DNA from: Sanchytrium tribonematis
Lineage: Eukaryota > Sanchytriomycota > Sanchytriomycetes > Sanchytriales > Sanchytriaceae
Assembly (NCBI GenBank): GCA_018985235.1
Contig: JADGIG010000152.1
Location: 1 to 15,389, forward strand
DNA: 15,389 nucleotides
Direction: 5' to 3'
The number at the start of each line of letters is the position of its first letter. Positions within the stretch are counted from its first letter, which is position 1. Under the pieces are notes generated by a model. It was given only the letters and a program-made list of their open reading frames with translations. It ran no database searches and was not told the origin of the DNA. The translations under genes were made by a program, and so were the position numbers. This document shows, one piece after another, positions 1 to 7,106 of the stretch.

Positions 1-455
1 CTAAAGGTGTGAACAGAAATCAAATCGTATTAGGCATACCGTTATATGCACACCAATACAATGTAGCACCAAATGATCCTAAAAATGGATTGTTTAGTCC
101 AAAAACTTCTAGTACAGATTCCTGGATTACCAACAAAGACATTGTAAGTTTATTGAATACTGGTAAATACAAGCAATTTTATGATGGTACTTCTCAAGTT
201 CCATATCTCTATAATTCACAAGATGGCTTATTCGTGACATATGACAACGTACAATCGGTGACGGCCAAAGTTAAATATACAAATTACAAAAAATTAAGAG
301 GCATTTTCTTTTGGGAGATTAATCAAGATTTTTTGACAGATCACTTAGAAGTCGCCATATTGCCACACGCACAGGAAACAATCTCGGGACTAACTTATTG
401 GCCTGCTACAAAACTCTGCTCACCGACATCTATTTATTGTAATATAAAATGTTAA
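1..455 (+). CDS. GH18 chitinase, C-terminal part (5' end outside window)
   Basis: The frame is open from the window edge (first full codon at base 3) to TAA at 453-455, so this is the last 150 or so residues of a longer protein. The segment QIVLGIPLYAHQY matches the beta-6 strand of glycoside hydrolase family 18 (usually GxPxYGR-like). GIFFWEINQD matches the last barrel strand, whose tryptophan lines the chitin-binding floor. The catalytic DxxDxDxE motif must lie upstream and is not visible. About 35 residues follow the barrel, with three cysteines near the C-terminus, which suggests a disulphide and a secreted enzyme; this is inference because the signal peptide is out of view. Family function is endo-hydrolysis of chitin or related beta-1,4-GlcNAc polymers. 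Its stop is 11 bp from the stop of the convergent U2AF35 gene. Confidence 0.8.
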   Translation, partial: KGVNRNQIVLGIPLYAHQYNVAPNDPKNGLFSPKTSSTDSWITNKDIVSLLNTGKYKQFYDGTSQVPYLYNSQDGLFVTYDNVQSVTAKVKYTNYKKLRGIFFWEINQDFLTDHLEVAILPHAQETISGLTYWPATKLCSPTSIYCNIKC

Positions 456-466
456 TAAAGCTTGTT

Positions 467-1450
467 TTAATATCTTGGTCTTTTATAATGATCTCTCTCT
501 GAATTCCCTCTTCTTCTGTCATCATCAAAGCTTCTTCTATCTTGATACCCGCCATTGTTTCCTTCCCTACGTTCATAGCCAACTGACCTTGGATGACGCG
601 TATCTCTATCATTCCGGCTGTCTCGATATCCACTATTATAATTTCTGCCTTCTCCTCTATCCATTCTTTCAGGTCTATCTATACTACCGCGATAATTTCG
701 ACCATAATCTCTGTCACTTTCTGGTCGGCTCATATTTTCACGATGGTTCCTGTCTCGATGCTGTGGACGGTCGCTATTTCTTCTATCTTGATATCCTCCC
801 CTATCATTTCTACCTCTATCATCTCTATTTTGGGGACGACCACCGCTATTTCCAAAATTCATTTCGTTAATATCTCTTCCTCTTATATCCAGATTTTTAC
901 CTTTTTCTCGGTACATCAACACTTGAGCTTCTTTCAAATCACGTAATAAATTTAAGCTCGGGCGCTTTAGATGCATGAAATTGCACATTTTCCCTCTTGC
1001 ACAAGCATTGTCATCGTGTTGTTTACAAAGAGCATCCCTGAAGGAAACCACTGGCGAAAGTTCTGCGAATATGGGTCTTGCGGCATAAAATCTATTATTT
1101 ATGTCCAATTGCGCTTTCTTGGCATCTTCGTCAAACCTATATTTGCAAAATACGTCTCCCACCAAATGGTCACAAATATTGTCTGTCACTATTAATTCAT
1201 CGATGTATCCGTAATTCGATAGTTCAATAAACATATCTGTGTAAAACATGTCAAAATGTTGTTGAAGTTGATCCTCATTTAATTTAAATTGGTCATTTTT
1301 TGGATTTGCATAAATATTGTAAAGAACTACAGTGGGTGAGAAATTTGGGCGGGTATGTTTTCTGGCACATCTATCACCATGTCTACATGCTCCTATTTTG
1401 TAATAAAAAGAACAGTTATTTTTGTCTGATTCTGTTCCATAAGAATTCAT
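467..1450 (-). CDS. U2AF1: U2AF small subunit (U2AF35) splicing factor
   Basis: This is the 3' splice-site recognition factor that reads the intron AG in complex with U2AF65. From ATG 1450 it is 327 residues. The first CCCH zinc finger is C13-x8-C22-x5-C28-x3-H32, the UHM-type RRM spans about 41-137, and the second finger is C142-x7-C150-x5-C156-x3-H160. YYKIGACRHGDRC, DHLVGDV and FAELSPV are near-identical to animal and fission-yeast U2AF35. The UHM R-x-F loop reads R120-F121-Y122 instead of RWF. The tail (about 190-327) is rich in R, D, G, N and Y rather than a classic RS domain. The open frame extends upstream only to a TTG, so ATG 1450 is chosen; this start lacks about eight N-terminal residues found in relatives, and an upstream exon cannot be excluded. 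A 29-codon upstream ORF lies 35 bp before the start. Confidence 0.95.
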   Translation of the reverse strand: MNSYGTESDKNNCSFYYKIGACRHGDRCARKHTRPNFSPTVVLYNIYANPKNDQFKLNEDQLQQHFDMFYTDMFIELSNYGYIDELIVTDNICDHLVGDVFCKYRFDEDAKKAQLDINNRFYAARPIFAELSPVVSFRDALCKQHDDNACARGKMCNFMHLKRPSLNLLRDLKEAQVLMYREKGKNLDIRGRDINEMNFGNSGGRPQNRDDRGRNDRGGYQDRRNSDRPQHRDRNHRENMSRPESDRDYGRNYRGSIDRPERMDRGEGRNYNSGYRDSRNDRDTRHPRSVGYERREGNNGGYQDRRSFDDDRRRGNSERDHYKRPRY

Positions 1451-1485
1451 TCTGATTTCAAGGAGTTTTATCGTGGATAAATTTA

Positions 1486-1575
1486 TTAAATAGAATAGGT
1501 ATCGCAAAGATCAAGTATTTCTTGCTGCTTTTTCAACGCTTGTTCAATTTCATAATAAAAATCTTCTGAATCCAT
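1486..1575 (-). other. 29-codon upstream ORF or tiny gene before U2AF35
   Basis: ATG at 1575 opens a 29-residue frame ending TAA at 1488-1486, on the same strand as U2AF35 and 35 bp before its start codon. The peptide is charged and helix-like (MDSEDFYYEIEQALKKQQ at its start) and resembles nothing I recognise. It has no convincing donor site that would make it a first exon. It may be a regulatory uORF, a micropeptide or chance. Confidence 0.25.
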
Positions 1576-1630
1576 TGATTTATTAATAATCTTTTGATAT
1601 AAGAAGATGCTAAAAAATTAGATCAAATCA

Positions 1631-1650
1631 AGATAATTCTAGATAGGTCG
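1631..1650 (+). promoter_or_regulatory. Candidate heat-shock element
   Basis: The bases read as four consecutive 5-bp units aGATa-aTTCt-aGATa-gGTCg, alternating like nGAAn/nTTCn with one mismatch in three of the four units. The site lies 49 bp upstream of the TATA box of the Hsp20 gene, the expected place for an HSF-binding site. The match is degenerate, so binding is inferred. Confidence 0.4.
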
Positions 1651-1698
1651 CTAATGAAAAAGGAACAAATAGGGTAGCCCAGATCTAATTTTTGTTTG

Positions 1699-1707
1699 TA
1701 TATAAAT
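1699..1707 (+). promoter_or_regulatory. TATA box of the Hsp20 gene
   Basis: TATATAAAT begins 30 bp before the chosen Hsp20 ATG at 1729. With usual TATA-to-start spacing of about 25-30 bp, transcription would begin at or next to the start codon, giving an almost leaderless mRNA. Confidence 0.55.
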
Positions 1708-1728
1708 GGGACACCATACTGCTACATT

Positions 1729-2145
1729 ATGTTATCAACAAGAAGCTACTTTGATGATTTTTTCCGAGATATTGAACAAAACAACTTGGTAAATCGAGGA
1801 CATACAACAAGTTGGCATCACATGAAGTTGGATGTTATGGAAAAGCCAGATAAGGTCGAAGTCATTGCTGATTTGCCGGGTGTTTCGAAGCAAGATATTG
1901 ATGTGAAACTGGACCACAATGTTTTGAAAATTCGTGCAGAAAGAAAAGAAGAAACAGAACGCGCCGATGCTAATACCATCGTGACAGAGCGCAAATTTGG
2001 CTCATTAGAGAGAAGCTTGTTATTGCCAGAATCGTGTGATGCCACGGGTGCCGCAGAAGCATCTTTTGAGAATGGTGTGTTAAAACTCTGTTTTCCCAAG
2101 AAGAAAGAAACTGATCAGGGCATCAAAAAGATTAGCATTGGATAA
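1729..2145 (+). CDS. Small heat-shock protein, Hsp20/alpha-crystallin family
   Basis: This is an ATP-independent holdase chaperone that keeps unfolding proteins soluble until Hsp70/Hsp104-type machines act. The 138-residue protein has a short aromatic N-terminal arm (SYFDDFFRDIE) and an alpha-crystallin domain at about 31-126 with VEVIADLPGV, FGSLERSLLLPE and the A-x-x-x-N-G-V-L strand (109-118). It ends with a C-terminal I-x-I anchor (I135-S-I137) that docks neighbouring dimers in the oligomer. The length is typical of fungal and bacterial class A Hsp20. ATG 1729 is chosen because in-frame extension upstream has no ATG and would run through the TATA box. A candidate heat-shock element and TATA box lie upstream. 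There is no targeting signal, so it is probably cytosolic. Confidence 0.93.
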   Translation: MLSTRSYFDDFFRDIEQNNLVNRGHTTSWHHMKLDVMEKPDKVEVIADLPGVSKQDIDVKLDHNVLKIRAERKEETERADANTIVTERKFGSLERSLLLPESCDATGAAEASFENGVLKLCFPKKKETDQGIKKISIG

Positions 2146-2213
2146 AATAAATTCGTTCTCAAATTATCATCTAAATATAGAGAGATTCGTATCCGAAACC
2201 CGATTCTTTTTCA

Positions 2214-2777
2214 ATGATTCTGCAATCACTCATTTTTCTAATTGGTTTCCTTATTACTGTGTCATTGCAATTTGAACAAGAGATTTCCAACTATTATAAT
2301 TATTCAAATATATATGGAATTGCTAATGACACACCGATTTTTACTCTTTCAAACTTTCGAAAATCGATATTTGGCCTATTTGATAGCAATTATAGCGCCT
2401 CTAAGATAGAAGATACATTCGATAGCGCCAATTTTAATAATCCAATCAAGGATATGGAATCCATATCATCATTATGGATTATATTTTTATGGTTAATGTT
2501 ACTGTTCACAATTCCTTTTATAATCAAGGCAAAAAAATCTTTCAAATTGATTTCTTTTAATTTCTCGCAATCACAATTGCCGGCCATCGTGGAGCAGCCA
2601 GGAAAAGCACCATTCAAGGAATTTTATAAACCAGCTAACACCTCTAACACAAAAATAATTCACAGTGCGTTTCCTACTTCTAGAAAACACAGTATGGCAG
2701 ATGATAGTAGTTGCAGCTCCGACACTTTGGTATCAAAAATACCGAAAAGAACGCGTAAAGATTCCTTCTTTGAATAA
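2214..2777 (+). CDS. Orphan type I-like membrane protein
   Basis: I do not recognise this 187-residue protein. What is visible: a hydrophobic N-terminus (about 2-18) that could be a signal peptide or anchor; a 65-residue segment carrying three N-glycosylation sequons (N29-Y-S, N38-D-T, N59-Y-S); a strong transmembrane helix (about 84-104, WIIFLWLMLLFTIPFII) followed by a KAKK stop-transfer charge cluster; and a roughly 80-residue Ser/Lys-rich tail. The tail ends with basic residues and RKDSFFE, which looks phosphorylatable. Together these suggest a glycosylated protein of the secretory pathway or plasma membrane with a short luminal domain and a cytosolic tail. It lies 68 bp after Hsp20 and 20 bp before the next gene. 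No cysteine pattern or enzyme motif is present. Confidence 0.7.
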   Translation: MILQSLIFLIGFLITVSLQFEQEISNYYNYSNIYGIANDTPIFTLSNFRKSIFGLFDSNYSASKIEDTFDSANFNNPIKDMESISSLWIIFLWLMLLFTIPFIIKAKKSFKLISFNFSQSQLPAIVEQPGKAPFKEFYKPANTSNTKIIHSAFPTSRKHSMADDSSCSSDTLVSKIPKRTRKDSFFE

Positions 2778-2797
2778 AATTAATAATTTCTCCTTTC

Positions 2798-4561
2798 ATG
2801 TCAACAATTGAGATAAATCTGATTGAATCATTAAAAAGTCCATTAAAATACAACCATATCGATCCTAACGATATTGTTTACGAAAACCATATGCAAATGT
2901 CACACATTATCATGTTGATTTTTGAATTACTTACTAAAAATTGCCCTAAGACCACATTTAAAAATCTAAAATCAGTTTTATTGAAATGCATCATGTTACT
3001 GCCACACAAGGAACTTTGTCATCTATCTCCAGGTCTTATTTCTAAAATGACAAAGCTTTTAATGACTTTTAAAGATAAAACTATTGTATATCCTAGTTTG
3101 GAAGTCGTTTTAATTAAAAGCATCGGGTGTGTAGACAATGATAAATTATGTGACTATTTGCAATATTTACCATTCAAAATAGACATGACAAATTTACTCG
3201 ATAAAATAATTAAATATCAAAACGTAAATCTTTTAAAATCAGTCGCAAATGCCTTCAAATACAATCTATACCAATTCAGACTTAGCGAATCACAACAAGA
3301 AATACTTTACTTTTCATTAATTCCAGAAGTAGACACCAATATTGTTGTGGCAATTAACCTTCATCGGTTTAAAATGATCAATGATTATGAATTGATACTG
3401 TCTCAAATTCAAGATCATTCTTATGTCAAAGAAGTTATGGATTTGATTCCAAGTGAGTACATTTATAATTATATTGAAAAAGACTCATCTGTACTATCCT
3501 TTTTAAGCCCTTTTTTAGAAAATGATCAAATTTACAAACATTGTGATGATTTATATTGGAAGTCGCAAACAATTGGAACTGCTGATTTTTTAAATGATGA
3601 TATTTTATGGAAATGCTTACAATCGAACAACATTGTGGCAATTGAAAACATTGCGAGACACTATGATTTGTCTGAAAATGATCTAATTGCAGAGAACTTT
3701 GATTATATTGTAGATCAAGCGAGTTTGGCTTTGCCAGAAAAAGATTCAATCACCGTTTTGTGCAATGCCCTGTCTTTGATGAAAAATGTGGACGTTTCTA
3801 AAATTGCAATGTTAATGGATGATTCCATTGACTTTTCCATAGAAATCCTACGCGCTTTGCCCAAATCTGCTATTATTTTGGATGTAGGTGCTTTACTTTA
3901 CAGGTATACAAATCTAATGGCGATGAACACAAATATAACAAAAATTGGTCATTTTGAAAAACAATTTCCATACTTGTCAATTTGGTTGCAACAACATCAA
4001 ATTGAATCAAATATTGAAAAGTCTGATGTTGTTGTGAGACAAGAATATGAGACTGATGATATACATTTGCTGAAAATATTTAAAACCGCAATGCATTTTA
4101 TCAGTTTTGAAAATTTAAAAATTCGTGCCATTTATCTTTCTATTATTTACAATTGCCTTGAACTTATACGAGATCATAAACTATTTTTGAATAGTATATA
4201 CTTAATTTGGGAACAGTTGATAAATAGAATTGAAGATGAGAATGAGCAAGTTGTTTATTTTGTATTTAAAATATTAAAAAAAGTGGCCATTAACGCTACA
4301 GATTTTATGGCACATAAATTTGACTCATTATGGTTGAAAATGAAAAGAGTGATCTTGTTTTATATCAATGAACGCGAAGAGAAAATGGTTTCTGTCGCTA
4401 AACAATGTTTGATTGCATTTATAGAAAATTGCAACTTAAAAAAGGCAGATTTGCGTGAGTTAAGAAGACTTGGAATAAAGGAAATCTCAGATTCTGTAGA
4501 TGTTCTGCTACCAGAAGAAGCATACCTTTTAAAACAATTGAATAAGCCTGAATGTATTTGA
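2798..4561 (+). CDS. HEAT-repeat protein resembling TTI1 (TTT complex)
   Basis: This is a 587-residue, nearly all-helical protein with repeated leucine/isoleucine helix pairs typical of HEAT/ARM solenoids. The C-terminal stretch at about 442-520 resembles the conserved end of TELO2-interacting protein 1: a helix with LELIRDH, then IWEQLINRIEDENEQVV, then FKILKKVAINATDFMAHKF, matching the human pattern of a Trp helix, a conserved Arg-Leu, 'FKVL' and 'GDFLRxRF'. TTI1 works with TEL2 and TTI2 to mature PIKK kinases such as TOR, ATM and ATR. The protein is much shorter than the usual roughly 1000 residues, and the N-terminal half is not alignable by eye. Another HEAT scaffold is possible. ATG 2798 follows the previous stop by 20 bp. 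The 3' end may extend by splicing (see 4562-4808). Confidence 0.55.
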   Translation: MSTIEINLIESLKSPLKYNHIDPNDIVYENHMQMSHIIMLIFELLTKNCPKTTFKNLKSVLLKCIMLLPHKELCHLSPGLISKMTKLLMTFKDKTIVYPSLEVVLIKSIGCVDNDKLCDYLQYLPFKIDMTNLLDKIIKYQNVNLLKSVANAFKYNLYQFRLSESQQEILYFSLIPEVDTNIVVAINLHRFKMINDYELILSQIQDHSYVKEVMDLIPSEYIYNYIEKDSSVLSFLSPFLENDQIYKHCDDLYWKSQTIGTADFLNDDILWKCLQSNNIVAIENIARHYDLSENDLIAENFDYIVDQASLALPEKDSITVLCNALSLMKNVDVSKIAMLMDDSIDFSIEILRALPKSAIILDVGALLYRYTNLMAMNTNITKIGHFEKQFPYLSIWLQQHQIESNIEKSDVVVRQEYETDDIHLLKIFKTAMHFISFENLKIRAIYLSIIYNCLELIRDHKLFLNSIYLIWEQLINRIEDENEQVVYFVFKILKKVAINATDFMAHKFDSLWLKMKRVILFYINEREEKMVSVAKQCLIAFIENCNLKKADLRELRRLGIKEISDSVDVLLPEEAYLLKQLNKPECI

Positions 4562-4808
4562 TTAAATATTGGAAAAAAGTCTAAATAAGTAATAAAAGCA
4601 ACTATCGATTCAGGTATGTTGTGTTTTTGCTTTTATTTTTTCTATACAGATGTCGAAAGATTCACAAAATTGACTATTTTTGTTGACAAAATTTGAAATG
4701 AATACTTCCAATTATATTTCAGTCTTTAAAAAATATACAAAGGACAAGAATGCAATAGAACTTTACTACATCAAAATTGAAAGAGGAAGAATAAGAAATC
4801 AACCTTGA
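4562..4808 (+). other. Interval with splice-like signals and a short ORF
   Basis: These 247 bp hold no confident gene but several signals. There is a strong donor GTATGT at 4614-4619, a pyrimidine-rich acceptor ending ctatacag at 4649, and a second acceptor ending atatttcag at 4722. A 36-residue open frame runs from ATG 4698 to TGA 4806-4808; its stop directly abuts the convergent F-box stop at 4809-4811. Joining 4613 to 4723 keeps an open, protein-like frame back to 4589 but without an ATG. It may be the spliced 3' end of the TTI1-like gene, a separate small gene, or 3' UTR. None is proven. Confidence 0.3.
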
Positions 4809-6163
4809 TTAACGCTGTCCAAATTCCCAAAAAATGATTCGATTATCCTCAGCCACACTAACTATTTTATCATCTGACATTGCAACATTGAATACTCGAG
4901 AAGTGTGTCCCATACCTCTTTCCAAAGATTCGATCATTTCAGTTTCTGTATATTCAGCGACTTGGTATGGCTGTTTTGGTATCATCACATTACTATTTGG
5001 TAAACTAGTTGTAAAATCTGTAGCCACAACTTTGCAATCGTAGCTTCCACTAACAACGACATTTCGAGAAGCATTGACTGAGACAGTTCTTACAAGCTCG
5101 TCATGGGCTCTGATCACATTGAAGCAGGTAGCCATTCTTAAATCATGAATTCTAATAGTTTTGTCACTAGAACCAGATACCAGTATATTTAAATCAGCAT
5201 CTAAACAGGCTATACCCCTTTCATGGCCCGGGATATTCATGACTGATTGGCCATTTCTTTTGTCCCAACACTTGATGATCCTGTCCCCACCCGCAGAAAT
5301 AACCATATCTTGAAGTGCCACGACACTATTTACAGCTGCTTGATGCCCATCCATGTTCACAAGTGGTGTTTCGAGATTGTTAATATCCCAGAGCCTAACG
5401 TGTCTATCCTAAGTGAGAAAAAATTTACTTTTGAGCAAGTAGCAAAAGTCTCAAAGTTGCGATATACACTTACATTTAACACCGCTTCTCGATGTGCATT
5501 GAATCTAGTTACTAGTTTCATATCGCATGCATCCCAAATTCCAACTGTGGAATCACTGCTCCCTGTTACTATTCGATTTTTTGTTTGAACTGGATGTAGA
5601 TGTTCGGGTATATGTTCGTATTTTGGGTAATGAGTAGGAACTAATTCTGTACATAAAACGCTTGCTGTATGGCCTTGTAATTGGCATAGCAATTTTCCAT
5701 TTAAGTCAAATATTTTTAAAAGCTGATCCCTGCCACCACAAACAATGATATCGCCCACATCCACGCAATATATACCTCTAGAGTGGACTTTTGTAGCATG
5801 AGTGTTATAATTAAGGCTTTTCCAATTTTTGTCGAGTTTATGCTCCTGAACATAATAAAATTCAAATTTTGAATGATCCATTTGTCTTTTTAATCTATAA
5901 TGACGAATATATAGTCTATACCATATCAAGTCATCTTTGACAAGATTGTAATAATGATTATTGACTGATTTAAGGTTTAATAGATCTTCATAATTCATAA
6001 ATTCTAAAATATGTAAAATAATTTCTTTTGGAAGTATTTTTAATGGGTCCAATTTAAGTGATTTTTCCAATAGTTCTAGAGTTAAAATTTTTTCTCTCAT
6101 AGTTAATTGTGAAAATGTAGTCAAAATTGTCTCAATCGAAGAGTTATTTGATCTTCTTTGCAT
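4809..6163 (-). CDS. F-box/WD40 protein, SCF substrate adaptor (two exons)
   Basis: Two exons (6163-5429 and 5408-4809) join to a 444-residue protein. The N-terminus carries an F-box at about 44-82 (LPKEIILHILEFMNYEDLL), which binds SKP1. Seven WD40 repeats follow, with the usual GH starts and WD/FD/HD ends (for example KIFDL, GIWDA, RLWDI, KCWDK, IFWEF). This is the architecture of CDC4/MET30/beta-TrCP-type adaptors that recruit phosphorylated substrates to an SCF ubiquitin ligase; the particular orthologue is not identified. The reading frame breaks within repeat 3 and is restored exactly by removing a 20-nt intron between CSK and DRHVRLWD. A GTAAGT further upstream (5473) would remove 65 nt and delete 15 residues of that repeat, so it is disfavoured. 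ATG 6163 is the first ATG; in-frame extension reaches only a TTG. Confidence 0.9.
5409..5428 (-). other. 20-nt spliceosomal intron in the F-box/WD40 gene
   Basis: On the minus strand the intron reads GTAAATTTTTTCTCACTTAG. It sits in phase 0 between AAA (Lys) and GAT (Asp). Retaining it shifts frame and causes early termination. Removing it gives a full-length WD repeat, ATCSK-DRHVRLWDI. The 3' eight bases TCACTTAG match those of the SAM50 intron at seven of eight positions. Confidence 0.8.
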
Positions 6164-6437
6164 ATAAATTATCTGATTAGTGCGTGTCAAGGGACATTTT
6201 CAGCAGATAATATTTATGAGCAAAAGATTTAATAAGGGAGGCAAAAAGCCGCCTTTGAGTTCATCTTAAGGTTTGTAAATATCTGCAGAGTCTGATGTAA
6301 AGACTTTAAAAAAAGAAAAAATAATTGCAACAAGATTGCCAGTTATATTACTAGAATGCATGGTACTTTAATACTCTGACCGATTTTCAGATTTATGCAT
6401 ATCATAAAACGTGTGGTGTATTTATTCTTTGTCAATC
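6164..6437. other. Intergenic region without a confident gene
   Basis: These 274 bp lie between the F-box start and the thiamine pyrophosphokinase stop. Plus strand: a 17-codon ORF at 6216-6269 (MSKRFNKGGKKPPLSSS), and in the same frame a second protein-like stretch ending at 6371; a 30-nt GTTCAT..CTGCAG segment (6259-6288) would join them. A GTACTT..TTTTCAG segment with CTGAC inside spans 6363-6390. Minus strand: a 31-codon ORF at 6361-6266 with a hydrophobic centre. All are short and unrecognised, and ORFs of this size are expected by chance. A promoter for the F-box gene must also lie here. Confidence 0.3.
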
Positions 6438-7076
6438 TTACTCGGACAATATTAGGAAGCATACTTTCTCGCACGAAATTTTAGCATTTTGAGTCAACCG
6501 GTTGCTAGTACTGATAAAATGGCCAAAATATATTATATCATCGATATCCCATTGAAAACCGAAAGTTTGAATGCGATTTTCTTCGAATGAAACTAATCCA
6601 ACAGAATAGTCCTTGTAGGTCTCATAATCGAGGTAATGTTGGCCACTTGAAAGAATCATTATTATGTTTCTGGTATCAAACAAAGTCACTTTACAATCAA
6701 AATGGTACTGTTGCAATGTATGTAAAATACTCAATGTATGGTCAAATCTTCCATCTAATCCTCCGAAAATCCGTATTTCGTCAACATTATTATATTCTTC
6801 TTTGATAAAATTGAGGCACTTTTGAAAGTCAGTTGTATTTTGGCATGGATTAGAAATTACTTTCAAATTGCCTAAAGTCCACGTTTTGCCTTCGTATTTG
6901 TTATTTGCAACGCTGTCGAAACTTGAAAGTGCATGAAAGGAATCCATATCACCAATTATAAAATCTGGATTCAATGTTTTTCTCTCATTTCCAGCTCCAT
7001 CTGCACAGATCCTCACATTCGATTCAAAATATTTCTCGTTGATGCTTTTTGGATTGAGTACAACACTAAAAATCAT
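6438..7076 (-). CDS. THI80: Thiamine pyrophosphokinase
   Basis: The enzyme transfers pyrophosphate from ATP to thiamine, making thiamine diphosphate, the cofactor of pyruvate dehydrogenase, transketolase and related enzymes, in the cytosol. The 212-residue protein is complete and near the family length. Visible motifs are ICADGAGNE (family CADGGANR), DFIIGDMDSF (metal-binding GD-DS), NTTDFQKCL, FGGLDGRFDHTLS and the C-terminal thiamine-binding strands WDIDDIIYFGHFISTSN. Two oddities are the first loop (GAGN in place of GGAN) and about 11 extra residues between GDMDS and the NTTDF motif compared with the human enzyme. ATG 7076 fits the short N-terminus. The gene lies 30 bp downstream of the bL17m stop on the same strand, so its promoter probably overlaps that coding region. 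Confidence 0.93.
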   Translation of the reverse strand: MIFSVVLNPKSINEKYFESNVRICADGAGNERKTLNPDFIIGDMDSFHALSSFDSVANNKYEGKTWTLGNLKVISNPCQNTTDFQKCLNFIKEEYNNVDEIRIFGGLDGRFDHTLSILHTLQQYHFDCKVTLFDTRNIIMILSSGQHYLDYETYKDYSVGLVSFEENRIQTFGFQWDIDDIIYFGHFISTSNRLTQNAKISCEKVCFLILSE

Positions 7077-7106
7077 ATGTATGAAAGTATTGTCCCTTTT
7101 TAAAAT

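Noticed and set aside
341-348. TCACTTAG in the chitinase as a third mini-intron end
   Set aside because: No GT lies within about 20 bases upstream and the frame continues through conserved GH18 sequence.
475-946. Long plus-strand open frames across the U2AF35 tail
   Set aside because: They are antisense to a repetitive Arg/Asp-rich coding region with a clear family assignment; composition is an artefact of the complementary codons.
5409-5473. GTAAGT..TTAG as the single 65-nt intron of the F-box gene
   Set aside because: It keeps frame but deletes 15 residues that form a proper WD40 strand; the 20-nt intron fits the repeat better. Kept only as a possible alternative splice.
6241-6260. Short inverted repeat AGGC..GCCT as a terminator or structured RNA
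   Set aside because: The stem is only about four base pairs and within chance expectation.
6587-6805. 72-codon plus-strand frame
   Set aside because: It is antisense to thiamine pyrophosphokinase, whose motifs are clear.
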